This document shows positions 42,754-55,078 of a stretch of 64,000 nt of DNA, one piece after another. Source of the stretch: Albugo candida (lineage: Eukaryota > Oomycota > Peronosporomycetes > Albuginales > Albuginaceae). The DNA lies in assembly GCA_905220665.1 (NCBI GenBank), contig CAJNAR010000001.1, positions 248,001 to 312,000 on the forward strand. The letters run 5' to 3'. The translations under genes were made by a program, and so were the position numbers. Position 1 is the first letter of the stretch. Each line of letters starts with the position of its first letter. The notes below the pieces were generated by a model, which saw only the letters and a program-made list of their open reading frames with translations, made no database searches and had not been told where the DNA came from.

Positions 42754-45700
42754 TTAGGCTCGCTGATAAGGTGAATAGAGATTTTCTTTATGAGAGCCCA
42801 AAGACTCCCGTGTATCTCGTACAAAACTCTTGGAAGGATATTTGGAATTGATTTCAGTCGCATCGTATTCCCGCTGGGAATAAAAGCAATTATAATTGAG
42901 CGATGTATACAAATTCTGAATGTGTGGGGATCGACTGTGCTTGAACATTGCTCCGAGTGTGACGATCTGAAAATGCACTTTGTGACGCCATTGAGATGTC
43001 GTTTTCATCATACGTTCCTGCAGGATTTTGTGTGCAATTTGCTCATTTTCAGGCGATAGTGAAGCGGTACAAAGTGAAAGCATCGATTGGAAATCGTGGA
43101 CGAACGAAAGAATGTGATTGAAGCTCGCAGTGATGTACTGATGAAGCATATGATGCTGTAGAAAGCGTTAGAATCGACCTGAGAGCTTGTACGGCCCCAA
43201 CCTTTTCCAGTAGGAAGAACCGCTCCAGTAATTGATCCACATACTTCATTTGGGTCTGACACATGGCGGAGAGGCTGATGGCCTGCTCCATGTGAGTCTT
43301 TGTCTCTTTCCAGAGCCTCGAAGTCACCTACACGGCACGTTCAAAGGGTATGCAGCTGGAGATTGTCAACGTACCTGACTTTGAAGATAGAGCTGGAAAC
43401 ACTTGGTGTAGTGCCACATGCTGGCCAGCTGCAGACGCCACACATGCGAGACCGACATTTGCCTGTCGAGGTCCGTTCTTCGTTGAAGTCGATGTTGTAT
43501 CTATGGAAATGGATCAGAGGGATCGAAAACCATAGGAAGATGTCGTACCGCCGATAAAGCCACTTGCACGACTTTGGTCTGCATGATGAAGACAGCTAAT
43601 TGTGAATACTTTACCAAAAGAGGCTTTCCCAGTAAGAGATGCAGTGGTGGTGCAATTTCTAGCGAGAATGTGAGAATGGAGATACTTTGAATGTCCATTT
43701 TGCATTCTTTGATGTAAGGTCTTAAAGTCGATGGGGTCTCCATGGAGAAGGATTGCATGGTGGCGTCTGCTAATGCTTGAGCGTTCAGATGGATGTATAG
43801 GTCGCTTCCAAATCGATACATAGCTTCCGAAATAAGTCGATCATTATAAAGGTCTTCAAGTGATTCCTGAAAATAAGCGTTAAGCGCCTGACGATCGGTC
43901 CAAGCGGCCGAATATCGCGACATTCGTTCCAGTAAGTATTCACAGAGTTTATGACACATTTCAGGCTACCGAGTATGAGAAATCAAATTGGCTGAGAGAA
44001 ATGGGAGTACCTGAAGCATGAGGACAAGGTAGCGGAGGCTTTTGATCCGTTCCAATAAGCACAATTCCGCTCGGAACAAAGACGCGATTTCCCCATTGAG
44101 TGTGGCGCACTGACGATACAAAAATCAATCGACATACTGAGAAGAGAGATACAAACCTTTTGGGCAACGGGAACGATCACATGAGATTCCATCCACCGTG
44201 AAAATGGCAAGAGAACTAGGTCAGTCTCATTGATTGTCAAGTCGAATTGTACCGCCTGAGGACTTTTATTTGGGAAGCTTTGCTGTCGAAATGTGTTGAG
44301 GATACATCGACTTGTGATCGCTTCCTCTAATGCAGGCACAAGGTCATGGAGGAACACGGGAAGGAACTCTCTATGGATAGTGAATAGCTGGCTATCGATC
44401 AAATAGCGATCGGAAATGGTTTTTGACTCGGCAGTGTAGCCAACAAACATCTCGGAATGAGTCGGAATGCATTCGGTAAAACTCGTTCTGAAAAACATTC
44501 GTTCCAGCAAGTCTAAATATGGTTCCAATGCGCTTTTGAACAGCCGGAAACACGAATCAAAGTGGCTGATATCCTCCTCGATATCGATTCCATTATCATC
44601 CATTAAAGCCCGAGTCGGATGCGTGAGGGATTCTTGCTGGAGGATCTCATAAAGCGTGTTGAGAATCGTCACAGCTATTCGTCCAGGCTCCGTGGAATGA
44701 CGAGGAGTGTCGAATGGCTCGATGCATTTGCGTACAAGGAATGAGAGCCATTTGATTCTTTGTAAGGATGAATGAAGCTCCACTCTGATTGAAAGTAAGG
44801 TCGAATGGAGAAATCGTGTGTCCAAGTCTTTCGAGCTTTCCTGATCCAATTTCTGTTCCTTTATAAATCGCATTTGGACTCGAACGATACACTGATTCAC
44901 CGAGCAAATAATTGTGGAAATCGCCGCACTGAAGCCTTCCAACACCACCGATTTCGATGCAAATGCAAATGTATCGCGTTGTACGAATGATTGGAAACGC
45001 CGGAGATAACAGAAATTGGAAGCGGTCGCAGCAAAGAATTCCAAAAGATGATGCAAAGCCTTTAACGATAAGTGGGGGACGGCAGTGTGTTTGGCTCTCG
45101 ATGTCAATTGGGCCGTCTCAAACAAAGTATCCCCAAGAAAGCCGCTTTCCGATTGACACGCAGACGTATCACTCGCACATTCAATGAATTCGAATACATC
45201 GGACGGAATGCCCAAAAGCACGTGGAAGACCGCGTCTACGAGAATTTGCTCTCTGATGAGTGTAATTGCGGGTTTTTCAGCGACGTTTGTGGATCGAAAC
45301 AACGTGCACGGATCACTCATTTGAAATCGACGAGAGCTTGGAATGTCTTCGCACAACTCAGTTGCCAATTTCAAGTCGAAAGCATTTTGCAAAGTGTTAT
45401 TTTCTGATTTCTTATCGACGCCATAATACCTCTGTAAAAGGCGATTTTGTCGTCTCTGATTGAACGCATCTATTCCCTCTAAAGAGCTATCGAAAGCGAC
45501 AGTTGGGTCCTTCATCAGTTGATTCAGTTCATCACCGTCGTTGAAAGACTGATTGGAAGATAGACGAGACGTTAGATCCATTTCTTCGTCCTCATCGGCG
45601 CTATCGGTCCAATCGCCAAACCACGCGTCTTCACAGGCGATTTCGATCAAATCCGGTACCAGCGACTGATCTTCAACCACTTCCGTCACTGTGTCTTCCA

Positions 45701-46109
45701 TTTCCAAGTCGATACATTCGGATTGGCGGCTCGGATGACAGCTCAATTCCATTAATAATTGAAGCATTTTTGTATCGAAATCATTCGCTAAAACGCGCAT
45801 TTGTTTCGCTTTTTCCGATTGGGAATGAATTTTGACTTTCTTTAGAATTTGTTCAAAGTCGTGTTGCACCTGTTTTGGGCTTTTCTCCAAGCATTTGTGC
45901 GTAAATAGGTCCAGCAATAGTTTCTCCACGCATAGACTTTGTGTTTCTGAGCTCTCTATGCGTTCAGTCTCACTTTTACTTGCAGAGGGGTATGCAGTAA
46001 TATTGGATGTATCATTGGCGCTTTTTTTGCGAGCGGAACGATTGATTGTAACGCACAAAGCGGTCGCAAGCGGTCGCAATTCCTGCATCCATGAAGCTGG
46101 TGGCGCCAT
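42754..46109 (-). CDS. TUBGCP5: Gamma-tubulin complex component 5-like protein, six exons
   Basis: Exons (minus): 46109-44157, 44109-44011, 43965-43549, 43500-43375, 43327-43202 and 43155-42754; introns 45-48 nt; 1040 residues, close to human GCP5 (1024). The N-terminal Spc97/Spc98 domain begins after an acidic region, at about residue 290 (EKPAITLIREQILVDAVFHV). The C-terminal grip2 domain carries IAPPLHLLLGKPLLVKYSQL, VWRLQLASMWHYTKCFQLYL and a final helix bundle with YVDQLLERFFLLEK. GCP family proteins build the gamma-tubulin ring that nucleates microtubules. Assignment to GCP5 rather than GCP4 or GCP6 rests on length and on the long N-terminal acidic insert, and is less firm than the family call. 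Confidence 0.85.
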
Positions 46110-46224
46110 TGGGGTGATACTTTTGGAATATACGGTGCTTCTCGAAAATTCGACAATTAAGACAGGTCGAAAATGTGTTTCATCAATACTGACACGAAAG
46201 GAAACTTACTCAGTTAAATCAATA

Positions 46225-49086
46225 TCAATTTCGGTGTATCACTTTTGGCATTTTCCTTTTCTCTAAATCTTCAATTTCCTTAACTTTATAATAATGCGGC
46301 GCCAATTCTCGAAGCCATTCCGGTTTGATCGGAATTAATTGACGCATATATTCCTTCGTAGTGAATGCCAATTCATGATACACTAGCCATCGTGGCACTT
46401 CCTCCAATTTAATCAAACAAGAGCTCGGATGAATATAAACGGAATGATTGTGCTTGAGCGTTTTATAATGACCAGAGCTGTCGAGCTTTGCAGTATTGTA
46501 AAAGTATCCCGCCGTCATCGCTTTCCGAATAGGCTCGTGATCCAACGGATTAGAAGACTTCTCGAGCTCCACGCGATCGCACAAGTTTTCCAGCTGCTCT
46601 CTAATGTCCCGCGCTGTTTTTAATGACCGCATAATAACAAAATTCTCATACGTCCACTGTGTCGAGTAATTTGTTTCGACCCATTGATTGTATACGTTCA
46701 ACAGTGTGATGTGATCGCCTCCACCTCCACGGGCGAAATTAAGTCGTGCGTTATCAGCGTGCACGGCTTTGTCTTTTGGACGATAAAAAATCGAATTATT
46801 AACGCTCAGCATCGCACAAATTGTCATGACTTCCTCGACGCAATAGTAGGTCCCAGATGTGATGAGAGCTTTGGACATCATTGGATCAAGTGGAAATTCA
46901 GCCATTCGTCGACCAAGTTTAGTGAGTTCTCCTCGATCGTTGAGAGCTCCGAGTGCGTACAATTGCTCCAGTGATCGTATCAAGGCTTTTTCCGGTGGCG
47001 GATCCATGAAATCAAAGTGGAGTAAATCGTTAATTCCTAGTGATTTCATCAGTAAGACCACACTACCCAAATTGGTTCGTTGTATCTCTGGAATAGTAGT
47101 TTCATCGAGCTCATTCTTGTACGACCAAGCAGTGTACAATCGGAAACATTTACCGGGAGCCGTCCTTCCAGCTCGACCTGCTCGCTGGTTGGCCATCGCT
47201 TGTGATATGGGCGTCACGAGTAGTGATTCCATTCCAGAATGTGGATTGTAATTGGTCTGTTTGCAGAAACCGGTGTCAATCACATAACAGATTCCAGGAA
47301 TTGTCAATGAAGTCTCGGCGATGTTTGTACTTAATACAACTTTACGAGCGTTTTCAGGAGTGGTCTCAAAGACCTGAGCTTGACGTTCCGATGGCAATGT
47401 CGCGTAAATTGGTCGGATCAGTAGTTCACGTATCCTGGAGCCTAGACCGCGAGTTCGTTGTAGCAGGATCTCTTCGGCTGCTTCAATTTCTTCTTGGCCA
47501 GTGAAGAAAACGAGAATGTCACCTAGCGGTTGTGTGACGTGAATTTGAAGTACGGTCACAATTGCAGCATCCAAGTAATCTGCCTCTGGCGCTTTCGTAT
47601 ACAGAATATCTACAGGGTACATTCGTCCTGGAATTTTGAAGATTGGAGCGTTATCGAAATACGCGCTGAATTTTGCTGCGTCCAACGTCGCACTGGCGAT
47701 AATGATTTTGATATCTTCCCGAAATCGTGCGACGTCTTTGATCAGCCCGAACAAAATATCGGTACTAAGCGTTCGCTCGTGAGCTTCATCAATGATCATG
47801 ACGCTGTAGTCTTTAAGCTCAGGATCGGTGAGAAATTCTCGGAGAAGCATACCATCTGTCATGTATTTGATCACAGTCTTATCAGAGGTACAGTCTTCAA
47901 ATCGAATGGAATACCCGACCTCATTACCGAGCTTCACATCCATCTCCTGGGATACACGCGCTGCCACACTCATTGCTGCTACTCGACGTGGTTGAGTACA
48001 TCCGATTTTGCCCAATTCAGTGTATCCAACTTCATGAAGATACTGTGGAATCTGAGTCGTTTTTCCCGATCCCGTCTCTCCTTCAATGATCAAAACCGAG
48101 TAATTTCGAATAGCTTCGAGAAGAGGTTCACGATACGGATACACCGGAAGCTTTTTACGACCTTCTTGCATTGACAGATGTTTGGATTCTTGCAGCTTCA
48201 TTTTGGCTTCCTTGATATCTTGCTCACTGACATGCTTTCCCGCAATCATTTGCTGAGAAATAAACTCAATCTGATCTTCAAACATGTACTCATAGTCTTG
48301 AACCTCTCCTTCCTGTTTTTTCACTTTGAGCTTATCCTCAGCTCCAAATTGTGTTTTGGCCATTTTGGTTTGAGTATCTTCCCAAATTTCTTGCTCACTT
48401 CGAAATACTTCTTCCTCTTCGTATCGTTCGGTGAGTAACTCTTCTTTCTTGTGCACACGATTTCCTTCATCATCCACTTCCTCGTACGAATCTGGCATCT
48501 GATAGCCGTCCACACGATCTTGATCCTTCCGAGAGCGTTCACGAGCAGTATCTAAAATGCGTTGATGTAGAGTCGCTTGCTCTCTCTCTAATTTTGTTCG
48601 CCGTACATTTTCAAATAACACTTCTTCATCCTTGAGTTGAAACTCAAGCAAGTCAAGTTCCTTTTCTTCGCGTTTCTTCAGATACTCTTGTCGCGATAAT
48701 TCTCTCATTCGTTCCAATTTCTCATAAAGCAATCGATCATTTTCAGATAGATCGTCTTTCTTGCTCGCTGTTTCGCCTCGTTTCGATAACTGTTCTATTT
48801 CTTCTTTGCTGAGTCTATGGGAATCGTCTTCATCATCGTTTGGTTTCAACTTTTTTCTCATAATTTTCTCATTGTCACGTTGTTGGAGCCGTTCGGCAAA
48901 AGCATCCCGTTCTTCACGATCTCGTTCACGTGCACTGTCGTCCTGCTTTCCTGCTTTTTTGCGTTCATTTCTACTTCGGAAATCAGTTATTATCTCCGTG
49001 GTATCTTCCTCCTCGCTCTCCGACTCATGCTTTGTTCGTCCTCTTCGGCGCTGAAATCCATTTTTTCGACGATCTTCAGAGACCAT
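46225..49086 (-). CDS. DHX16: DEAH-box RNA helicase DHX16/Prp2 (spliceosome activation)
   Basis: Single exon, 953 residues from the first ATG ([17 protein letters not shown]). A charged, Arg/Glu-rich N-terminal third is followed by the helicase core. Motifs are [11 protein letters not shown] (about residue 333), II DEAH (about 430), III SAT, and [10 protein letters not shown] (about 634), then the winged-helix/ratchet and OB domains ending with the [20 protein letters not shown] block. The N-terminal [19 protein letters not shown] and overall order are those of Prp2/DHX16, which remodels the B-act spliceosome before the first transesterification. Prp22 and Prp16 are less likely: no S1 domain is present and the flanking sequence fits Prp2. 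GCP5 follows in the same direction after 115 bases. Confidence 0.93.
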   Translation of the reverse strand: MVSEDRRKNGFQRRRGRTKHESESEEEDTTEIITDFRSRNERKKAGKQDDSARERDREERDAFAERLQQRDNEKIMRKKLKPNDDEDDSHRLSKEEIEQLSKRGETASKKDDLSENDRLLYEKLERMRELSRQEYLKKREEKELDLLEFQLKDEEVLFENVRRTKLEREQATLHQRILDTARERSRKDQDRVDGYQMPDSYEEVDDEGNRVHKKEELLTERYEEEEVFRSEQEIWEDTQTKMAKTQFGAEDKLKVKKQEGEVQDYEYMFEDQIEFISQQMIAGKHVSEQDIKEAKMKLQESKHLSMQEGRKKLPVYPYREPLLEAIRNYSVLIIEGETGSGKTTQIPQYLHEVGYTELGKIGCTQPRRVAAMSVAARVSQEMDVKLGNEVGYSIRFEDCTSDKTVIKYMTDGMLLREFLTDPELKDYSVMIIDEAHERTLSTDILFGLIKDVARFREDIKIIIASATLDAAKFSAYFDNAPIFKIPGRMYPVDILYTKAPEADYLDAAIVTVLQIHVTQPLGDILVFFTGQEEIEAAEEILLQRTRGLGSRIRELLIRPIYATLPSERQAQVFETTPENARKVVLSTNIAETSLTIPGICYVIDTGFCKQTNYNPHSGMESLLVTPISQAMANQRAGRAGRTAPGKCFRLYTAWSYKNELDETTIPEIQRTNLGSVVLLMKSLGINDLLHFDFMDPPPEKALIRSLEQLYALGALNDRGELTKLGRRMAEFPLDPMMSKALITSGTYYCVEEVMTICAMLSVNNSIFYRPKDKAVHADNARLNFARGGGGDHITLLNVYNQWVETNYSTQWTYENFVIMRSLKTARDIREQLENLCDRVELEKSSNPLDHEPIRKAMTAGYFYNTAKLDSSGHYKTLKHNHSVYIHPSSCLIKLEEVPRWLVYHELAFTTKEYMRQLIPIKPEWLRELAPHYYKVKEIEDLEKRKMPKVIHRN

Positions 49087-49410
49087 ACTGTTGGAGGTGT
49101 AACCGGTTATAAAGAGCCAAGCCCCGCGGTTCAAATAAGGTATTCTGATTGGTTATATACAGCTAGTCTATGATTCGTTACATTTCGTCAATGCACGCCG
49201 AGTATTTTTTCTGATCTGCGTGAATTTAAAGCCACTAGTTAGAATGCCACATCGCTACGAGCGTTCCTACATACGTCACTCTGTCTTTGAGGGTGATATC
49301 TTCTGGCTCGGTAATATGGCGATAAGTCCGTTGACGAGTATAAAAGTTTCTATTGATACTAATAGCCTTTCGCTATCGCTGTGTATTGTGACTTACTCAG
49401 TGACCTAAAT

Positions 49411-50110
49411 CTAAGTACCGAGGTCAATTGATTCAGAAAGTTTCTTGTCAAGTGCTTCACGATACGCCTCAAAATCAAAGTTTTCAGAGGCTTGATTTAA
49501 TTGTACAACCCAACTGTATAACTCTGGGGCTGAATAGAGATGAAGAATACTTGAAAGTAAGCTTTCGGATTCCTACAGCGAGCGATCAGAATATGGAAAG
49601 TGATACTTTCATAAACAGACTCACTTTTTTATTCACTGTACTCACAATATCGCCTCGGATCAATGTGATACTCTTTTCCGACGCAAAATCTTTGTAAATG
49701 GAAAATGTGAGACACGGAGACGCACTGGACGGAGCTTTTTGATACGCTTCCAATGATGTCAGCAAGAAGCAAGTGTCTTGGAACTGACAGAGTATATTGA
49801 AAAATCCATTGTCACGATACACTGGAATCACGCTCAGTCGAGCTGATGAAGCACGCTCTGTAATAATTTGCATCTTTTTTTCTGCAATTACTTTTGCTAC
49901 AGAATCGACTTTTTCTCGATGATATTCGGCCCAGATTTCTGTTATTTTATCTGCATTTTCGCTGGCCAGTAAGTCAATTTTGACGATCTCATTAAGAGCA
50001 CGTGGTGCGGGGTATGAAAATCCTGTGCTTCCGTATGAAGATTTCATGCTGTGTCGGTGTATTGTCCATCCTGGATAGAGTTTGGCATTGCGACGCAGTA
50101 GAAAGCGCAT
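49411..50110 (-). CDS. ATPAF1: ATP11 family F1-ATPase assembly chaperone, two exons
   Basis: Exons (minus): 50110-49646 and 49572-49411, with a 73-nt intron; 208 residues. The N terminus is basic with few acids (MRFLLRRNAKLYPGW), consistent with a mitochondrial presequence. The ATP11 domain follows: ALNEIVKIDLLASENADKIT, IWAEYHREKVDSVAKVI, and the strand LSVIPVYRDNGFFNILCQFQ, ending with LIRGDI across the intron. Atp11/ATPAF1 binds free F1 beta subunits in the mitochondrial matrix until they pair with alpha. The protein is shorter than human ATPAF1 (328), with little N-terminal extension. Start: first ATG in frame. Confidence 0.88.
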
Positions 50111-50186
50111 GAATGTCAATATTACCGGTTTTTACGGTTGCTTGATGGTGTAGTAGTCGGTTGGGCCGGATGATTACTATTACCCT

Positions 50187-51410
50187 GTACAGCGACCTCC
50201 GGTCCGATCACGAACAACTAGATTTTGAGCACAAGGAATTTTAGAAACAGGCAGAGAAACTTCAGCAGCAGGCTGAAATGCTGTCATCACAAGAAGTTAC
50301 TCGATCAAGCTTTTACGATACTGCAGAACCCGAGTCTCCATAGCGAACGATCTGGATTCATCATTTAAATAAAAAACCGTAATCAGAATCGGCTTCACGG
50401 AGGACCGTATTGATTCAAGTATCTCACCAACAATCTTAGTCAGAGAAGTTCAATACATGGATATATCCGTTGAAAAGCCGATCAAGGACTGTAGTATTCA
50501 AAGCGACACTGTACTTGCCACAACGAAGAAGAACAATCTGACATTAGGAGTTGCAGAAAAAGAAAGCGAACATGTGCATGCCATACATCAGAAGTTGGAG
50601 CATGTACTTGCAGTACAACGTCAGCTGCTTGAAAAAATTGCGGTATCGGAAAGGAATGCCATAGAAGCGAAACAGGGAGTTGCAGCTCGTGATGACCAAA
50701 TCAAGGAATTGAGGGCGAGCTATCGACAAATTGCAGAGCGTTTGCGTAGGCAGGTGGAGAAGCATGTGCAATACCTCATTCGTTTACGATTTCAGATTTT
50801 AGATTTCCAAGGCGCACAAGCAGCTCATCTTCAGAGCCATGGACATATGAAAGGAACCATTATCAGAACGTTGCGTGGTGGAAGAGCTGCGGGACAAGTG
50901 GATGCAATGGAGCACCCACAACAATGGGATGATGATGTTCGACCCATGCGCAGCAAAAGTCAATGCTCGTCGACTTCTGCAACTTTCAAAGAATCGCTTG
51001 CAGAAGTGATGCGAGTTCATGCGGATCAGGAACTGTAGATGAGAGTACTATTGCTTTTAGTGCGCACGATTCAAGTAGAAGAAGCGCATACTCATACAGC
51101 TATCGTCGAACGACACAGCTGTTATTTGTTATTTATTGTTGTAGTGTTATGTTGTTGCTGTAGTGTTTTGTTGTTGTTGTTGTAGTGTTCTGTTCTTGGT
51201 GCAGTGGTACGTTACTGTCCAAGTGTTTTTGTGAACATGTCGAAATAGTCATGAGATGATGTAATTGTTAAATTATGCGCTACTTCTTTTGTACTGTACA
51301 TCACGTAATGCATTTTACCATGATATACATTACACAAGTAAGGAGCTTCTGATCAACGTGAACGTATCGATCTGACGTGATCAACGCAAAATGCAAGTCA
51401 TCCAACCATC
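50187..51410 (+). repeat. Duplicated segment, copy A (kinesin tail and 3' flank, no transposons)
   Basis: This stretch aligns by eye with 53579-54765, then 57312-57345, then 58661-58720 (copy B). Shared anchors are ACAGCGACCTCC at the left end, TCATCACAAGAAGT, the coiled-coil coding part, the TTG-rich 3' region, CGAAATAGTSATGAGATGAT, GCGCTACTTCTTTTGTACTG, and TTCTGATCAACGTG near the right end. Copy A has about 190 extra bases at 50341-50530 that copy B lacks. Copy A lacks the SINE, Mutator-like and Tc1 insertions of copy B and so serves as a near-empty reference for all three sites. Confidence 0.8.
50457..51038 (+). pseudogene. Truncated kinesin tail, coiled-coil remnant
   Basis: An open frame of 193 residues matches the tail encoded in the larger kinesin pseudogene at 52030-54490: HAIHQKLEHVLAVQRQLLEK against HAIQQKLVHLLAVQRQL, and DAMEHPQQWDDDVRPMRSKS against DAMEHPRQWDDGVRPIRRRS. 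No motor domain precedes it. The first 30 residues derive from sequence absent from the other copy. Whether this fragment is expressed is unknown. I read it as a partial duplicate of a kinesin gene rather than a working gene. Confidence 0.65.
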
Positions 51411-52029
51411 TGAGAGCTTTTGCCGAGCTATCAAGTGTCACTCCGAGCATTTCAGGTGAAGTAGGGAAATATTGAATCCTTCCAACCATATTCGCCTGGA
51501 TTTAGATTCCTTCATCTGTTCATGCTATTGATGGTACGCTATATTAACGCAGGTAAACAGTGATCTTGTTGGAGTAAAGCGCATAAAGCATGAATACCAT
51601 TGCACCCGAGATGTTATCTTGATCGCGACGTTTCATTCATTAGCCTAAACTGCTGCACCGTACAAAATGAAAAATATACAAGTAAGAACATGAGCATTTC
51701 CGCAAGCTCCAGCAACCCTAATCACGCTTCTCCACCATCTAGCTGGTGCTGTGGCTACTTATAAATGCATTAAACATGATAGATGCTGCAGCTTTCAATT
51801 GTCACGCTTTCATTCGTCCAACACACGATAAATATCAATGTCGAGCGGCAATGTTTTACTTGTATGTTTTCATTGGCTGCCTTCCCGGAAATACATAAAT
51901 AACTACGATCATTAAGAAAGCATGGTAAAGCTATCAACTTGAACCCCTATGGTGACTCCAAAAATAGGTTTTTGACTTTTCATATCATTATGGCGTAACA
52001 AAACACTTCATCAATGATAATCGATAGCG
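51411..52029. other. No gene recognised between duplicated segment and kinesin pseudogene
   Basis: On the minus strand an open stretch (51489-51301, with ALRWLDDLHFALITSDRYVH) overlaps the right end of copy A, and its last part recurs in copy B as FVLSTSDRYVHVDQKL. It may be an exon of an unidentified gene caught in the duplication. The remaining sequence to 52029 is AT-rich and closed in all frames. Confidence 0.35.
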
Positions 52030-54490
52030 TGAACAAGTTGGCAACGTTCGCGTTTGTTGCCGACTAAGACCTTTACCTGCGAGAGAAACTAACCAAGACG
52101 AACGTAAATGTATTCGAACAAGCACGAATATTTTCCGCTACAAGGTGCGTCATTCATGCACGATCAATATGTATCGCATTCGTAATCCTTTTGTATAGAG
52201 AGAAACGATGTCTCACGAATTCCAGTATGACCACGTTTTTACCGAAAAAGATGACCAATTAACCGTATTTGATGTGGTAGCCCGACCGGCTGTTAAAGGT
52301 TTGATTATGTTTGTCGATATGGTTTTGCTCTAGTATATCCAATTTCTATCTGTAGATATCATGGACGGGTACAACTCCGCAATCCTCACGTACAGACAAA
52401 CGGCGTCTGGCAAGACGTATGCATTGCAAGGTGACGACACGGATCGCCCTGAAGGTCAAGAAATAGTTCCAAGAACAGCTGTCGAGCTATTCAACTTCGT
52501 CTCCATACTGGTGATGCAAAGTTGGTATGTACAGTCAAGCTGAGCTATATCGAAATCTATATGGAGCAAGTGTCCGATCTTTTGAACCCCAAAGAGCAGG
52601 AACGAAGCTCGAATACGGGAGGACACGCGACGTGGTTTCTTTGTCGAGAATATGATCGAGACGTTCGTCACAAGCGCAGAAGACTTGATGCATCTTGTGA
52701 CTGACGGAACCAAAAGGCGTGTTATGGCTGCAACGAAAATGAATGAGCGCTGCTCACGCAGTCACAGTGTCCTTACAGGGACAGTATCTCAAAAAAAAAT
52801 TGATAACCAAGTGGTCAATTCAGGAAAGCTCTTCCTCGTGGATCTGCTGGATCCGTAATGGTGAGAAAGGCCGAAGCTGCTGGAAGACGGCTTGAAGAGG
52901 CGAAGAAGATCAATGGATCGCAGGGGAAACGCTACCAAAAATTGGACCGACCCGAAGAGGAATCATGTACCGTATCGCGATTCCACACTCACTCGTACTC
53001 TCCAAGACTCTCTTGGTGGCAATTCACGGACAACACTCATTGTGAATATATCGTGCAGCGTGTCGGATTCAACTGAGACACTTTCGACCTTCGGTTTGGC
53101 ACCCGGGCGAAAAAAATCAAACACGAAGCAGTCATGATTGAGCGCAAAAGTACCGATGACTTTCTGGATATTGTGACAATGCTTCAAAAGGATTTACAGC
53201 TGGAAAAGAATCGCGTTGATTTGCTAAAGAATCGACTGGAATGTTCAACCCCTCATGAAAATGTACCAGCAAGCAGCGATCAAGGACGCTCAGGAATGAG
53301 AAGCACACCTACAAGTGATGAAACGGCTATGTCATCTGAAGTAAGCACTATCGAGGCTATGCAACAGCTCCAGAAGAAGTTCAAGAAGCTGGAAGAAGAT
53401 TACCTGAAGGTTCAACTGGAGTCGTATCGACGAGGACTTGAAATACAAGATCTGGAAGCTCAACTGGACAGCAAGGCTCAGTCGATGGAGTCTGTTGGGC
53501 TGAGTTGGAAGCACGCCGATGAAGAAAATAAGAGCGTGGTGGCGAGATTGGGATGCTCCTTGAAAACAAAAGACAGCCAGTACAGCGACCTCCAGGACGA
53601 TCACGAAAAACTGTATTTCAAGCACAAGGAATTGACAAATCACGCGGAGAAGCTACAGCAGCAGGTTGATATGTTGTCATCACAAGAAGTCAATCAATCA
53701 AGCCTGTACGATAATGCAGACTTGCAGACCCCATGTGCTGGAGGTACAGAAAAAGAAAGCGAGTATTTGCACGCAATACAGCAGAAGTTGGTGCATCTGC
53801 TTGCAGTACAGCGGCAACTTCAGGGGGTCTGCCCCAGCTTAGTCGGTTAAGCACTTGAGCGCACGGACCCCCTGCCGGAGGTCGTTAGTTCGATCCCCGG
53901 CAGTGTGGGCAGCGGTTTGAGCCCACCAAGCAATAAGCTTGGAAAATATCTGCCTTCCTAAGTTTAAAGTCAGACTTAAGTGATATTCCCACGGTCAGGG
54001 GCTCATGATAGGATAAGGAAGGTAGTTATAGAACCAGATAAACAGTGTAATGAAATCCTTGACAAAGTACAACGGCAACCTCTTGGAAAGGTTGCAGCAT
54101 CGGAAATGACTGCCAAAGGAGCGAAGCGAAACGAAGAGTTGCAGTTTCTGATGACCGAATCAAGGAATTGAGAGCGAGCAATCGAAGAATTACAGAGCGT
54201 TTGCGTAAGGAAGCGGAGAAGCATGTGGAAGAATTCATCCGTCTACGAGGTCAGATTTTAGACTTTCAAGGCGCACAAGACGCTCGTTTCCAGAGCCTTG
54301 GACATATGGAAGCAACAGTTATTATAACGTTGCGTTGTGGAGAAGCCACGGGGACAGTGGATGCAATGGAGCACCCACGTCAATGGGATGATGGTGTTCG
54401 ACCCATCCGTAGGAGAAGTCAATGCTCATCGACTTCTGCAACTTCGGAAGCATCGCTTGCAGAAGTGATGCGAATTTATTCGGATTAGAG
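52030..54490 (+). pseudogene. Kinesin-1-like motor gene, decayed
   Basis: Kinesin motor landmarks run in order but in several frames. They are GNVRVCCRLRPLPARE (about 52040), FQYDHVFTEKDDQLTVFDVV, DIMDGYNSAILTYRQTASGK (P-loop with TASGKT for the usual TGSGKT), VKLSYIEIYMEQVSDLLNP, ATKMNERCSRSHSV (switch I), GKLFLVDL (switch II start), [10 protein letters not shown] and [20 protein letters not shown]. Then follows a coiled-coil stalk open from 53134 to 53850. A frameshift lies before the VKLSY block. A TAA and two shifts follow GKLFLVDL exactly where the switch II AGSE should be, and a SINE interrupts the stalk. The gene cannot make a motor. The family call is firm; the subclass (kinesin-1-like) rests on the [11 protein letters not shown] block. 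Confidence 0.85.
53821..54065 (+). mobile_element. tRNA-derived SINE with target-site duplication
   Basis: A 245-base insertion in the kinesin stalk, absent from copy A. It is flanked by near-identical direct repeats AGTACAGCGGCAACTT (53805-53820) and AGTACAACGGCAACCT (54066-54081). Its 5' part has polymerase III internal promoter boxes: an A box AGCTTAGTCGGTTAAGC (from 53836) and a B box GTTCGATCC (53888-53896), spaced as in a tRNA gene. The body after the B box is unrelated to tRNA and ends AT-rich. That structure is a tRNA-derived SINE, moved by a LINE reverse transcriptase. The head could derive from a tRNA of the GCTTAGTCGGTTAAG class; which one is not resolved. Confidence 0.8.
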
Positions 54491-54832
54491 ACTCTAGATG
54501 AGAGTCTTTATGCTCTAAGCGAACACGATTCAAGTAGGAGAGGCGCACACGCATACAGTTATCATCGAACGACACAGCTGTTATTTTTAATTTATTGTTG
54601 TAGTTTATTTTGTTGTTGTAGTAATTTTGTTGTTGTTGTAGTGTTCTGTTATTGTTGTTGTAGCTTTCTGTTATTGTTGTGGTGGTATGTTATTGCTGTA
54701 GTGGTAGGTTATTGTTCAAGTGTTATTGTGAACGTGTCGAAATAGTGATGAGATGATGTAATTGTAAAAAGTGAGTCGTTAAAAAAAGATAATACTGTGC
54801 CGTGCTCGCTTTGCTTTATTATATTAAAATAA

Positions 54833-54956
54833 GGGATCCGCTAACGACCCATCACTTTTCGCTAACGACCCATCACCCCCATATTTTCAGCCAATCACAG
54901 ACCTCCAGTGGCTTTCAGGGGAGTCGCGATACAGTATTTTTTTATACAGAATAATT
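54833..54956 (+). repeat. Left terminal inverted repeat, with internal tandem duplication
   Basis: Reads GGGATCCGCTAACGACCCAT, then a second CGCTAACGACCCATCAC unit separated by TTTT, then the CCCATATTTTCAGCCAATCA stretch shared with the right end. The right repeat has the unit only once, so about 21 bases are duplicated in the left end only. Confidence 0.85.
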
Positions 54957-55078
54957 CATCTTTTAAAACTGGTGTTGTTGTTCACGTTGCAAAGCAACGT
55001 GGATTGATGAAATTTTAAGCCTATTCTAGATAGATATATACAGTAGTAGATTTCCGAAAGAGATATAATTCTATGGAC

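Noticed and set aside
47530..48174. 214-codon plus-strand frame antisense to DHX16
   Set aside because: It mirrors the conserved helicase core, which fully accounts for its openness; no domain is recognised.
51120..51200. TTG/GTT-rich repeats, also at 54590-54720
   Set aside because: Imperfect microsatellite-like sequence shared by the two duplicated copies; unit length and spacing do not fit a CRISPR array or a coding repeat.
53836..53900. Possible tRNA gene (A and B boxes present)
   Set aside because: No matching acceptor stem closes the structure, and the sequence lies inside a 245-base insertion flanked by target-site repeats, so it is the head of a SINE.
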